From: Fictibacillus nanhaiensis
GTDB taxonomy: Bacteria; Bacillota; Bacilli; Bacillales; Fictibacillaceae
Reading direction: 5' to 3'
DNA: 64,000 nucleotides
Assembly: GCA_017052515.1 (NCBI GenBank)
Contig: JAFHKR010000037.1
Coordinates: 124,001 to 188,000, forward strand
In this document: positions 6,848-15,578 of the stretch, in pieces
How positions within the stretch are numbered: the stretch's first letter is position 1
How the letters are laid out: every line of letters starts with the position of its first letter
Program-made: the position numbers and the translations under genes
The notes under the pieces: generated by a model
Seen by the model: only the letters and a program-made list of their open reading frames with translations
Told to the model about the DNA's origin: nothing
The model's database searches: none

Positions 6848-9703
6848 ATGAAACTGGTTTCTCTTCATATCTATCACTTCGGTGGGTTAAAGGAATGCAA
6901 AATTTCCTTTGAAGATAAAGGACTGCAGATTCTTTACGGAGAAAACGAAGCTGGAAAAACAACACTGATGGACTTTATCAAATGTATGCTCTACGGTTTT
7001 CCGACAAAAAGTCAAAACCAACGCCGCTATGAACCGAAAGACGGAAACAGAATGGGTGGTAAGATTACCATTCATCATCAATTACACGGAAAGTGGACCA
7101 TTGAGAGAATTGCACGCTCAACTGTAACCGGAGATCTCACGCTTTATGATGAAAATGGGCAACAGCAAGAAGAGGCATTTCTGCTACAGTTGTTGGACGG
7201 AATGGAACAATCTTTATATACAGGTGCTTTTTGCTTTGGACTGGATGGGTTACAGAAATTAGATAAGTTATCATCAGAAGAACTCGGCAATTTTTTATTA
7301 AGTACCGCGATTTCAGGTGACCGTGATCTGCTTGATATCGAACAGTCCTTTGAAAAGAGACAAGCCCTATTATTTAAAAAAGCAGGCAAAAAACCAATCA
7401 TTAATGAAAAGTTAGAACAGCTGTCTTCATCAGCAAAATCACTTCAACTGTTAAAAGAAAAAAATGAGAGTTATCAAGCGTTAACAAACGAGAAAGTCGG
7501 CCAAGAAAAGGATCTAGAGGGAATTAAACAAAAACTAACAGAGGTTCAAACCGAACTTCTCTCCTACAAGAGATTGCTCGAATTAAAGCCAGTATTGCAA
7601 AAGTACAAACAGCTTGATGTTGAAATACACTCGTTTGATGATGAACCAACTTCTTTTCCAGAAAACGGTCTACAACAATACGAGGAGTTACGAAAAAAAA
7701 TTTCACGTTTAAAAAGTGACTTAACCTATGGAGATAGCCGTATTCAAGATGCTGCAGCCGAGCTCCGATCCGTTATAAGTAATGAAAATATTGTAAGGTA
7801 TGAGACAGAGATTAAACGTTTGTTTAATTACCTTCCTGAATATGAACATCTTTTCTATCAGCTTCAAGAGCTACAACGTCACATACAGGCGTTAAGGAAA
7901 GAAGAGATAGAACTTTTTGATGAAATCGGTGAAACGTGGTCTGAGGAACAACTTAAGAAACTTTCACTTTCTTTATCATCTCTTCATCATCTAGAAGATT
8001 TGATCAGACAGAATGAACAGATTCAAGATAAAAAAGGCAGGTTAGAAGACGAGCTAGAAGATTCTAGAATGAAATTGGAGCGGTTAGAAACGGAAGAAGC
8101 CAAACAAAAAAAGAACCTTCTTTCTGAAGAAGAATATGCAAAGTATCAAAACTCCAATCATAAAGAAACGCGGAAGACCGCTTTCTACACAACGCTATTA
8201 CCCGTTCTTTCTTCCATCTTACTCTTATGGTCGGGCTGGGTTTCAAACCATCCATCAGTCTTGTTTGCAGGTGTGCTGCTACTGATTCTATCGCTAGTGC
8301 TTAGTGTTCTGTATGTAAAGAGGAATCAGTCTGGTGAAGAAGTGCCAAAACACGTACATCAACGCTTGTTAGAAGATGAAGTAAATAGGAAACAATGGCT
8401 GGAACTCTCTTTACAGCTTACTAACGAAAACAACATTTATGTACAGCTTGCTAAAAGGCTGGATTATTTAGAGGTAGAAGAAGCATCTGTTTGGGAACAT
8501 GCGAAACGCTGGGCGTCCGATCACGAATTCAGAGGGAAGTTAGAGCGTCTGTTTGTATCTGGTTATATGAAACGAGTTCTTCAGCTAAAAGAGTTGTTAA
8601 GACAGAGAAATGAAGCAGAGAATAAAGCCCAGGATATAGCGCTTAAACAAAGGAATTATGAGGAGAAAGCTTCTTCGTTATCTCTGGAATTAGGAGAAGA
8701 ACATCAAGAAGATACAAAAAGCTGGATCAACTTTTGTTATGCCGAATTGGAGAAGCAACTTAAAAATCAATCACGAGTAGAACACATTCAGCAAAACAAA
8801 AAAGAACTTCTCGAGCGGAAAGATGAGCTCCAGAAAAAGATCTCTTTTTTAGATGATCAGATTCAAAGTCTGTGGAATAGGGCTAAAGTTAGCAATGAAG
8901 CTGACTTTTATGTAAAAGGAAAGAACAAAGAACGATACCACAAGTTAAAAGAAGAACGTGAAACACTTTACAATCAATTCATATCGTTAGGGTTCTTAAA
9001 AGATGAAATCGTAGCCATGGTAGAGAAGGTAACGGTACATCTTGAAAACACGCTTCATCATATTTCGACTTTGGAAGAACAGGTGAAAGAAAAGCAAAAA
9101 GAGTATGATGAGAAGGTTGAAGCAAAAGGGAAACTGGATTGGGAATTACGAAAATTGCTTGAAGATGGCAGTTACTCTGAGAACCTGCATCGATATGAGA
9201 TGCTTAAAGAAGAGTGGAACACGTTAGTGAAAAAGTGGGCAAGCTTACGCCTAGCACAGCATGCACTTTCAAAAGTGAAGGAAGATTATCAAAAAACAAA
9301 GCTGCCAGCGGTTTTAGAGACTTCCAGTGTTTATTTTAGTAAAATAACAGAAAGTGAATATCAATCTATTACATTCACAGACAAAAATGAACTAATGGTT
9401 TTAAATGAGGATGGTATAGGCTTTTATCCGCATGAGTTAAGTCGGGGTACTGCTGAACAGGTGTATTTGGCTATCCGATTGGCAGTAGCTTACCATGCTG
9501 GACCAAGAGACTTCCCGATTTTAATGGATGATATTGCGGTTAACTTTGATGGATTAAGGACAAAGCGAACACTGCAACTGATACAAGAAACGGCGTTTGA
9601 TCGGCAGGTCTTGTTCTTTACCTGTCATAAACATATTGTATCTACGGTTCCGGAAGTTCCTGTCATACATTGGCCACATCAAACTGTTATCGCTGAAATG
9701 TAA
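6848..9703 (+). CDS. yhaN: SbcC/Rad50-like ATPase YhaN with a central membrane hairpin
   Basis: A 951-residue SMC-type ATPase. Walker A, GENEAGKTT, lies at about 31-39. The ABC signature region LSRGTAEQ is near 862 and Walker B ILMDDIAVNFD near 890, followed by a histidine switch in FFTCHKH. Long coiled coils fill 160-430 and 500-840. Between them, at about 447-490, sit two hydrophobic segments separated by a short polar turn, a membrane hairpin where Rad50 would carry its zinc hook. This would tether the complex to the membrane. It is encoded eight bases after yhaO, its probable nuclease partner. Confidence 0.9.
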   Translation: MKLVSLHIYHFGGLKECKISFEDKGLQILYGENEAGKTTLMDFIKCMLYGFPTKSQNQRRYEPKDGNRMGGKITIHHQLHGKWTIERIARSTVTGDLTLYDENGQQQEEAFLLQLLDGMEQSLYTGAFCFGLDGLQKLDKLSSEELGNFLLSTAISGDRDLLDIEQSFEKRQALLFKKAGKKPIINEKLEQLSSSAKSLQLLKEKNESYQALTNEKVGQEKDLEGIKQKLTEVQTELLSYKRLLELKPVLQKYKQLDVEIHSFDDEPTSFPENGLQQYEELRKKISRLKSDLTYGDSRIQDAAAELRSVISNENIVRYETEIKRLFNYLPEYEHLFYQLQELQRHIQALRKEEIELFDEIGETWSEEQLKKLSLSLSSLHHLEDLIRQNEQIQDKKGRLEDELEDSRMKLERLETEEAKQKKNLLSEEEYAKYQNSNHKETRKTAFYTTLLPVLSSILLLWSGWVSNHPSVLFAGVLLLILSLVLSVLYVKRNQSGEEVPKHVHQRLLEDEVNRKQWLELSLQLTNENNIYVQLAKRLDYLEVEEASVWEHAKRWASDHEFRGKLERLFVSGYMKRVLQLKELLRQRNEAENKAQDIALKQRNYEEKASSLSLELGEEHQEDTKSWINFCYAELEKQLKNQSRVEHIQQNKKELLERKDELQKKISFLDDQIQSLWNRAKVSNEADFYVKGKNKERYHKLKEERETLYNQFISLGFLKDEIVAMVEKVTVHLENTLHHISTLEEQVKEKQKEYDEKVEAKGKLDWELRKLLEDGSYSENLHRYEMLKEEWNTLVKKWASLRLAQHALSKVKEDYQKTKLPAVLETSSVYFSKITESEYQSITFTDKNELMVLNEDGIGFYPHELSRGTAEQVYLAIRLAVAYHAGPRDFPILMDDIAVNFDGLRTKRTLQLIQETAFDRQVLFFTCHKHIVSTVPEVPVIHWPHQTVIAEM

Positions 9704-9723
9704 CCAAAGGAGGGGAATGGCTC

Positions 9724-10401
9724 ATGTCAAATGAGTATTCCATTTACTTAGTCGAAGATGAACAAGATCTTGCTCAAGTGCTGAAAGCTTACATGGAAAA
9801 AGAGGGTTGGAGCGTTTCGGTTTTTCACAATGGGGAAGATGCTTTGAAGAGTGCTGAAGAGAAGAAACCTCATCTATGGATTTTAGATATTATGCTGCCA
9901 GGTATGGATGGCTATGAAATTATTAAAGAAATCAAAAAAACTTCAGATATTCCTGTTATTTTTGTTTCTGCTCGAGACCAAGATTTAGATCGTATCGTAG
10001 GCCTTGAGTTAGGTAGCGATGATTACTTAGCGAAGCCTTTCATGCCAAGAGAACTCGTTATTCGCGTAAGAAAATTGTTAACGAGAATCTATGAAACCGG
10101 TAACCGCTTGCCTCAAACCATTGAAATTACAGGGTATATGATCGATCCGATCTCAAGAAAGATCACACGTGATGGAGAGATGATCAATCTTACAGGAAAA
10201 GAAATCGATGTTCTTCTTTATTTGATTGAGAACAAAGGAAAATCCCGTAAGCGAGAAGAGATTTTAGAATACGTGTGGGGAGACGATTATTTTGGCTCTG
10301 AACGTGCGGTGGATGATGTGATCAGACGCGTGCGTAAGAAGATGCCTCGATTGAACTTAGAGACCGTCTACGGAGCAGGTTATAGGATCATACCGTCATG
10401 A
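9724..10401 (+). CDS. cssR: OmpR-family response regulator, CssR-like
   Basis: A 225-residue response regulator. The receiver domain has the acidic pair in LVEDEQD, the phosphorylated Asp55 in LWILDIMLPG, and the lysine in YLAKPF. A winged-helix DNA-binding domain follows, ending in ETVYGAGYRI. The PHLWILDIMLPG stretch, the length and the partner kinase resemble B. subtilis CssR, which switches on the htrA and htrB quality-control proteases under secretion stress. The assignment rests on remembered similarity. The gene starts 20 bases after yhaN behind AAAGGAGGGG, so it may share the yhaON transcript. B. subtilis has no such gene at this place. Confidence 0.72.
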   Translation: MSNEYSIYLVEDEQDLAQVLKAYMEKEGWSVSVFHNGEDALKSAEEKKPHLWILDIMLPGMDGYEIIKEIKKTSDIPVIFVSARDQDLDRIVGLELGSDDYLAKPFMPRELVIRVRKLLTRIYETGNRLPQTIEITGYMIDPISRKITRDGEMINLTGKEIDVLLYLIENKGKSRKREEILEYVWGDDYFGSERAVDDVIRRVRKKMPRLNLETVYGAGYRIIPS

Positions 10402-11762
10402 TTCGCTTAAACCTAACTCAGCGGATATGGCTTTCATTCGGGCTGCTGATATTTACGATTGGCCTATTAACGGCGATCATCTATCCCTTATCCATTAAAG
10501 ATACGCTGACTGAAGAAACGTATCGAATCATTGAGAACGAACAGCAGAATGTATGGGATCCCAACAATCAGCTTCCTAGAGAGGGCGAGTCTCCAACTGA
10601 TTTTATTGAAAGAAGGAATGCAGCTCGTGATGTCGGACATGTTGTGATTGTTGACAAGTACGCCAACTCACAGGGTGATCCTGTACCTGAAGAAGTTCTT
10701 TATGAGATGGCTGAAAAAGCATACAAACAAAAGAAAAATAAAGGTCGTTACGAGCTCACGTATGAAGATGCGACCCTATTTTATGCGATCACAACAAAGA
10801 CAAACGTAAAAGGGGAAAAGGTGTATTTAATCTCCTATATGTGGGATACGTATCGCGATCAAATGGTCAACAGATTATGGCTAAGGCTTGTACTGATTTT
10901 ATTGTTCACAGGCATATTCTCCATCATTCCAGCGATTTGGTTAGCACGTTATTTACGATCACCACTCACCATCTTAGGAAAACGGTTCGAACAGATCGCT
11001 AAACGTAACTGGCAAGAGCCGTTTCATTGGAAGGGTGATGATGAATTTTATATCCTTTCCAAACAGTTTGAAGAGATGCGTCAAAACTTGTTAAGACATG
11101 ACCATGCACAAAAAACGTTTATTCAACATGCTTCTCATGAATTAAAAACACCTATCATGACGATTAAGAGTTACGCTCAATCTGTGAAAGATGGCATCAT
11201 GCCGAAGGATACAACGGAAGATATGATGGACGTGATCTTAAAAGAAACCGAAAGAATGGAAAAGCGTGTTCAAAACATGCTGTATTATACAAAGCTTGAT
11301 GCTATGAAACTTGATGTATTAACAAAAGAGAACTTTAACTTTGGTGATCTGGCAGAGGATATTGTAGAGCGGTTCAGATATCAGCGTGAAGACATCGATT
11401 TTGAGATTACAGGTAATCATTACAATCTGAACGGCGATAAAGAGCAATGGGGCATCCTGCTTGATAATTTAGTTCAGAACGCATTGCGTTATGCTCATCA
11501 GACGATTCGACTCTCCGCTTTTAATAACGGATCTGATTGTGTTATTGAAGTGTTTAATGATGGAGAACGTCTTACTGGTGTAACGGGAGAAGAGATCTTC
11601 CAACCGTTCCGTAAGGGCAATAAAGGTCAATTTGGACTGGGTCTTGCTATTGTAAAACGAATTGCGGAATTGCATGGAGGAAAAGTAGTAGCTGAGAATA
11701 GAGCAGAAGGAGTTGCTTTTCAGATTAAGATTCCTACCACTAACCTTAAAAGAAAAGGTTAG
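10398..11762 (+). CDS. cssS: Sensor histidine kinase, CssS-like
   Basis: A 454-residue membrane kinase. It has membrane segments at about 10-33 and 164-187 around an extracytoplasmic sensor domain, then a HAMP-like linker, the phospho-accepting histidine in HASHELKTP (about 247) and an ATP-binding domain with VQNALRYA (N box) and FGLGLAIVKRI (G box). The segment TEETYRIIENEQ just after the first membrane helix is shared with B. subtilis CssS as I recall it. It overlaps cssR by four bases (ATGA), so the two are translationally coupled. It probably senses misfolded secreted protein, which would fit the nearby foldase gene prsA. Confidence 0.72.
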   Translation: MIRLNLTQRIWLSFGLLIFTIGLLTAIIYPLSIKDTLTEETYRIIENEQQNVWDPNNQLPREGESPTDFIERRNAARDVGHVVIVDKYANSQGDPVPEEVLYEMAEKAYKQKKNKGRYELTYEDATLFYAITTKTNVKGEKVYLISYMWDTYRDQMVNRLWLRLVLILLFTGIFSIIPAIWLARYLRSPLTILGKRFEQIAKRNWQEPFHWKGDDEFYILSKQFEEMRQNLLRHDHAQKTFIQHASHELKTPIMTIKSYAQSVKDGIMPKDTTEDMMDVILKETERMEKRVQNMLYYTKLDAMKLDVLTKENFNFGDLAEDIVERFRYQREDIDFEITGNHYNLNGDKEQWGILLDNLVQNALRYAHQTIRLSAFNNGSDCVIEVFNDGERLTGVTGEEIFQPFRKGNKGQFGLGLAIVKRIAELHGGKVVAENRAEGVAFQIKIPTTNLKRKG

Positions 11763-11831
11763 AAGAGAATGATTCACTAGTTGTAAACTTTACAAATAGA
11801 GTGTTGTGACAAGTAGATAAATAGACGGATA

Positions 11832-11840
11832 TGCTATACT
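11832..11840 (+). promoter_or_regulatory. Extended -10 promoter for yhaM
   Basis: TGC-TATACT forms an extended -10 element 25 bases before the yhaM start. No matching -35 lies at 16-18 bp, which extended -10 promoters can do without. It suggests yhaM is transcribed separately from cssRS. Confidence 0.5.
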
Positions 11841-11864
11841 AAAGCAAGAAAGGCGGGGTGAAAG

Positions 11865-12824
11865 ATGAAAAAAGGACTTGCATTTTATAAGGTAGGAGAG
11901 ATCGTAGACGGTTTCTTTCTTATCAAATCATCTGTAAAAGGAACGGCAAGCAATGGCAAACCATTCTTGACGCTAATCCTTCAAGATACAACAGGTGATG
12001 TGGAGGCAAAACTATGGGATAGTTCACCAGAAGATGAAGAGCTCTACGCAGCTCAAGCTATCGTAAAATTAGCTGGTGAGATGGGGAACTACAGAGGGAA
12101 AATGCAGTTGAAACTTAAAGCCATTCGCCCTGCAACGGAACTAGATGGTGTTAAGATTAGTGATTTCCTAGAAACAGCCCCATTATCCCAAGACGCGATG
12201 GTAGAAACGATCACCAAATACATATTTGAGATGAAGAATCCAAATATTCAAAGAATCACAAGACACTTGTTAAAGAAACATCAAGCTGAGTTTTTAGAAT
12301 ACCCTGCAGCGGTTAAGAACCATCATGAGTTTGTATCAGGCCTTGCTTTTCATGTTGTATCCATGTTGGATATGGCAAAAGCGTTCAGCAAACTTTACCC
12401 ATCTCTAGATACGGATCTGCTATATTCAGGTATCATTCTGCATGACCTTGGAAAAGTCATCGAGTTGTCAGGACCAGTTGCTGCGTCTTATACACTTGAA
12501 GGAAAGCTTCTCGGTCACATTACAATTATGGTGAACGAGATCGGTAAGGCGGCAGATGAGTTAGAGATTGAAGGAGAAGAAGTAACAGTCCTTCAGCATC
12601 TTGTTTTAAGTCACCATAGTAAACCTGAGTGGGGAAGCCCTAAAGCTCCGCTGATTCGTGAAGCTGAGATCCTTCATATGATCGATAATTTTGACGCTAG
12701 AATGAACATGATGGACCGCGCTCTCGAAAAGGTACAGCCCGGAGAATTTACAGATAAGCAGTTCGCACTAGAGAACCGATCGTTATACAAGCCTCTATTC
12801 CAAGGGGAATTTGCTAAAAATTAA
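11865..12824 (+). CDS. yhaM: 3'-5' exoribonuclease YhaM
   Basis: A 319-residue cytosolic nuclease, close to the usual 314. An OB-fold nucleic-acid-binding domain (about 12-95, including GDVEAKLWD) is followed by an HD domain with [13 protein letters not shown] (about 160) and HDLGK (about 193) as metal-binding motifs, and a distal [10 protein letters not shown]. The family trims RNA from the 3' end with Mn, and can also act on single-stranded DNA. The ATG at 11865 follows AGGCGGGG. In B. subtilis yhaM follows yhaN directly; here the two-component genes separate them. Confidence 0.93.
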   Translation: MKKGLAFYKVGEIVDGFFLIKSSVKGTASNGKPFLTLILQDTTGDVEAKLWDSSPEDEELYAAQAIVKLAGEMGNYRGKMQLKLKAIRPATELDGVKISDFLETAPLSQDAMVETITKYIFEMKNPNIQRITRHLLKKHQAEFLEYPAAVKNHHEFVSGLAFHVVSMLDMAKAFSKLYPSLDTDLLYSGIILHDLGKVIELSGPVAASYTLEGKLLGHITIMVNEIGKAADELEIEGEEVTVLQHLVLSHHSKPEWGSPKAPLIREAEILHMIDNFDARMNMMDRALEKVQPGEFTDKQFALENRSLYKPLFQGEFAKN

Positions 12825-12856
12825 GGCCCGTTTCTAAAGAGTTTTAGATGTCTTCA

Positions 12857-13068
12857 TTGACAGTTGATTGAAGTGTAAGGTGCGTGCCAACCACAAGAGA
12901 TACATCTTGCAAGGCATGCGACGAGAAAGCTTACTACGGAGAATTAACTTTTAGACGCAGGAGCAAGGAACTTCTAAAGGCGTGACAGGTGAGACACTGT
13001 AGGTGCAAAGCACGAAGTGGCTCACCGCACGCCCCCCGGAAAGCGAGCAACCTGAAACGGAAATCAAC
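12857..13068. repeat. Palindromic intergenic element, copy A (long form)
   Basis: Begins TTGACAGTTGATTG and ends GGAAATCAAC, giving complementary ends. It contains the core hairpin GGTGAG...CTCACC followed by GCACGCCCCCCGGAAAGCGAGC. Like copy D it carries an extra left module with GGTGCGTGCC, GGCATGCGACGA, GAAGCTTACT and AGACGCAGGAGCAAGG. It lies directly after yhaM. No open frame in it has a ribosome site. Confidence 0.93.
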
Positions 13069-13186
13069 AACCCACAAGGACAACGAAGCACCAAATTTTA
13101 TAAAATTAACCCATTGTGTAAAAATGGGAGATATGGTAAATTTGGAATTGGAAGTTAAGAAACGAAATTTTAGGAGGCAATGACTC

Positions 13187-13231
13187 ATGGTTAGCATTGT
13201 TCAAAGTAAGGTAAGAAAGCAAGCTAAATAA
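13187..13231 (+). CDS. Candidate 14-residue leader peptide
   Basis: ATG 13187 follows AGGAGG by nine bases, an excellent ribosome site, and encodes MVSIVQSKVRKQAK before TAA. The only gene it could serve is the exporter gene 250 bases downstream. Whether it is translated is inferred from the ribosome site alone. Confidence 0.35.
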   Translation: MVSIVQSKVRKQAK

Positions 13232-13322
13232 CGTCTAGTCCCATTTAGGGAGGCTTATTTTGCTATGCGATCTACCTACTTTTGAGCAATCTTTCCATGT
13301 GTCATCCCGAGCCTTTTTAACG

Positions 13323-13371
13323 AAAAGCTTATGGTATGCACATGTAACTGTGTATACTCATAGGCTTTTTT
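13323..13371 (+). terminator. Terminator-like hairpin in the MFS leader
   Basis: Arms of about 19 bases (AAAAGC, TATG, GTATGCACA with TGTGTATAC, CATA, GGCTTTTT) pair with one bulge and close on TGTAAC. The right arm ends in a T run. It lies about 120 bases before the exporter start, where it could stop transcription early. Confidence 0.65.
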
Positions 13372-13489
13372 CTATGCTCTCATTTGAAAAATTGCTGTAT
13401 TCACGGCTTGCTTATGAAAGTGACTGCTCAAAAGTCGGATCAGAAAAATCAACAGTGTCGGAAATTACAAAAAGGAAGAAGTGAACAGC

Positions 13490-14800
13490 ATGAGATGGAA
13501 AGATTGGGATGCTAATCTTAAGGTTCGTTTAATTGGAGAATTTTTTGTAAATCTATTATTTTGGATGTTCTTCCCGTTTATGGCGATTTATTTTTCGGAT
13601 GAGATGGGAAAAACAACGGCTGGTATATTATTAGTCTTGTCACAAGTTGTAGGTGTCATTACTAACCTTGTAGGTGGCTATTGTGCCGACAAATATGGAA
13701 GAAAGAAGATGATGGTGATTTCAGCGTGGGGTCAGGCAGTGACGTTTATCTTTTTCTGTCTTGCTAACTCACCGTGGTTAGATTCGCCGATCCTAACGTT
13801 TATTGCCTTTTCAGCGTTAGGGCTTTTTGGTTCTCTGTATTGGCCAGCAAGTCACGCGATGATTGCAGACGTTGTAGAAGAAAAGCATAGAAGTGAAGTG
13901 TTTGCAGTGTTTTACACATCGATCAATATATCGGTGGTTTTCGGTCCGGTATTAGGAAGTATCTTCTTTTTCTCTTACCGTTTCGAGCTCTTGCTTGCAT
14001 GTTTACTCGTAAGCGTTGTGTTAGCGGTCGTTTTAGCCAAATACATTCGTGAAACAGTTCCGGTAAAAAAGGAAGTATTAGAACAAGTTGGGACGGATAA
14101 AAATTGGTTCCAGGCGATCGGAGAACAGTTGAAAGACTATCGAGTGATCGCGAGTGATAAGTTATTTTTGCTCTTTATCTTAGCTGGTATTCTTGTAGCT
14201 CAGACCTTTATGCAGATGGATCTACTCCTAGCTGTGTATACAACGGAAAAAGTACCAGAGCAATCGCTTTTTGCCATTGGCAATTGGGACATTTCGTTAA
14301 CTGGTGAAAAGGTGTTTGGTTATTTGATCTCGCTTAACGGGCTGATGGTAGCTTTATGTACGGTTTGGATGGCTAAATGGATGAATCGTTTTAAAGAAGG
14401 AAGGGTCTTTATCCTTTCAGCACTTCTATATGGTGTGTCGATGCTTGTGTTCGGTAGTACAACGATGATGTGGATCCTTTTTGCTGCCATGGTGATCTTT
14501 ACGACCGCTGAGCTGATGGTAGTTGGAATTCAAGAAAGTTTTATTTCTAAACTTGCTCCTGAAAACATGAGAGGGCAATACTTTGCAGCAGCAGGTCTGC
14601 GCTTTACAATCGGACGTACGATCGCACCGATCTCTATTCCATTAACGATGTGGATTGGTTTTGAAAATACGTTTTACCTTCTTTTTGTTTTAGCGGTGAT
14701 AAGTGCTGGACTTTATTACTTGATGTTTCGAGCGTTTGATAAAAAGGTTGAGTCCAACAAATCGGAGAAAGATTCTAAAGCTGAACCTGTACTTTCATGA
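13490..14800 (+). CDS. MFS-family exporter (drug/H+ antiporter type)
   Basis: A 436-residue membrane protein with about 12 hydrophobic segments in two halves. Loop 2-3 carries GGYCADKYGRKK, the MFS A-motif for proton-coupled transport, and the cytoplasmic middle loop lies at about 190-220. It resembles Bacillus multidrug MFS exporters of the YttB kind, but I cannot name a substrate. I prefer ATG 13490 (AAAGGAAG 11 bases upstream) over GTG 13481, which is too close to that site. The gene lies behind a leader with short frames and a terminator, which suggests induction by a translation inhibitor. It sits between yhaM and yhaL, neighbours in B. subtilis. Confidence 0.8.
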   Translation: MRWKDWDANLKVRLIGEFFVNLLFWMFFPFMAIYFSDEMGKTTAGILLVLSQVVGVITNLVGGYCADKYGRKKMMVISAWGQAVTFIFFCLANSPWLDSPILTFIAFSALGLFGSLYWPASHAMIADVVEEKHRSEVFAVFYTSINISVVFGPVLGSIFFFSYRFELLLACLLVSVVLAVVLAKYIRETVPVKKEVLEQVGTDKNWFQAIGEQLKDYRVIASDKLFLLFILAGILVAQTFMQMDLLLAVYTTEKVPEQSLFAIGNWDISLTGEKVFGYLISLNGLMVALCTVWMAKWMNRFKEGRVFILSALLYGVSMLVFGSTTMMWILFAAMVIFTTAELMVVGIQESFISKLAPENMRGQYFAAAGLRFTIGRTIAPISIPLTMWIGFENTFYLLFVLAVISAGLYYLMFRAFDKKVESNKSEKDSKAEPVLS

Positions 14801-14864
14801 CATATCTTTTAATCCTCCCTCATAGACTGAATTAAAAGCTTGTCTAATAAGGGGGAGTTAATCG

Positions 14865-15200
14865 ATGAAAGGATACGCTGCTTTATTTTTCGGTGCCATA
14901 CTCATAGCTGCATTTGTGTTAAAAGAATATTCAGCTGGAGTGGGCAACTTCTTTACTATGACTCCATGGTGGGTGTATTTCGTGCTTTGCGGCATTATCT
15001 ATAGCGGGTATCGGATTGTTACATTGTTTCAGGAAGATCGAGAAATCGAGCAGAGAGTGATAGAAGAAGAAGGAAGAGTATATATGGAGCGTATCGAGAG
15101 AGCGAAGGCTCAGGAATCAGTTAAAGCTTCTCTAGATCATGAAGATACAGATGATCTAGTTGCTGCGAGCGGAGAAGATGATCTAGATTCAAGAGAATAA
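14865..15200 (+). CDS. yhaL: Sporulation protein YhaL
   Basis: A 111-residue protein with two N-terminal hydrophobic segments (about 4-20 and 34-52) and an acidic, helical tail. The central WWVYFVLCGIIYSGYRI followed by EEEGRVYMERIE matches the Spore_YhaL family, whose B. subtilis member (about 70 residues) is expressed during sporulation. This copy has an extra N-terminal segment and a longer acidic tail. GGGGGAG precedes the ATG. It lies between yhaM and prsA as in B. subtilis, apart from the inserted exporter gene. Its molecular role is unknown. Confidence 0.82.
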   Translation: MKGYAALFFGAILIAAFVLKEYSAGVGNFFTMTPWWVYFVLCGIIYSGYRIVTLFQEDREIEQRVIEEEGRVYMERIERAKAQESVKASLDHEDTDDLVAASGEDDLDSRE

Positions 15201-15213
15201 AAGAAAAGAAAAG

Positions 15214-15245
15214 AAAAGACCTGCTTATTTCGGCAGGTCTTTTTG
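15214..15245 (+). terminator. Terminator of yhaL
   Basis: GACCTGC and GCAGGTC pair around an eight-base loop and are followed by TTTTTT. Confidence 0.88.
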
Positions 15246-15343
15246 TATGGCTTACTTTTACGCCCGTAGAAAGCTAGTAGCTAGGAGAGATACTCACAAG
15301 TGCTTTAATACAAATAAAAACAGTAAAACAAGGCACATTTCAT

Positions 15344-15516
15344 TTGCTTTTTACAAGGCATCATTGACAAGTTGACTGGAGTGAAAGGTGCGAAACTCCT
15401 GGGGGATCAGCGGGACAGGTTAGACACCTAAGGGTGCAAAGGCGCCGAGGGGGCTCACCGCACGCCCCCCGGAAAGCGAGCACCTGGAACGGAGGTCAAC
15501 TGCTTACAAAAAGCAA
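15344..15516. repeat. Palindromic intergenic element, copy B (short form)
   Basis: The core runs from GTTGACTGGA (15371) to GGTCAAC (15500). Outside it, TTGCTTTTT (15344-15352) pairs with AAAAAGCAA (15508-15516), so the palindrome continues into flanks that differ from those of the other copies. It contains the shared CTCACCGCACGCCCCCCGG block. It lies between the convergent yhaL and prsA genes. Confidence 0.92.
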
Positions 15517-15533
15517 CTTTGCATACCAAAAAC

Positions 15534-15565
15534 AAAAACCAGACCCATTCAAGGGCCTGGTTTTC
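15534..15565 (-). terminator. Terminator of prsA
   Basis: On the minus strand, AAAACCAGGCCC pairs with GGGTCTGGTTTT around a six-base loop and is followed by a T run. Confidence 0.88.
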
Positions 15566-15578
15566 AACACTCATACCA

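Larger units (their letters stand above)
13171..13480 (+). promoter_or_regulatory. Attenuator-like leader of the MFS transporter gene
   Basis: The 300 bases before the exporter gene hold an AGGAGG site with a 14-codon frame, a second strong site AGGGAGG (13247-13253) and a six-codon frame ATG CGA TCT ACC TAC TTT TGA (13265-13285). An 11-bp inverted repeat, ACTTTTGAGCA (13278-13288) with TGCTCAAAAGT (13425-13435), overlaps the end of the six-codon frame and encloses a terminator-like hairpin. This arrangement is like the ribosome-stalling leaders of antibiotic-resistance genes. The TTG at 13260 also opens a 74-codon frame ending at the exporter start, but its product does not look like a real protein. 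Confidence 0.45.

Noticed and set aside
12934-13197. Genes inside repeat copies A-E (for example 87 codons here)
   Set aside because: They follow the repeat sequence, differ in frame between copies and lack ribosome sites.
13260-13484. 74-codon gene with TTG start in the MFS leader
   Set aside because: It spans the terminator hairpin and both pairing arms, and the product has no protein-like features. It stays possible as a translated leader.
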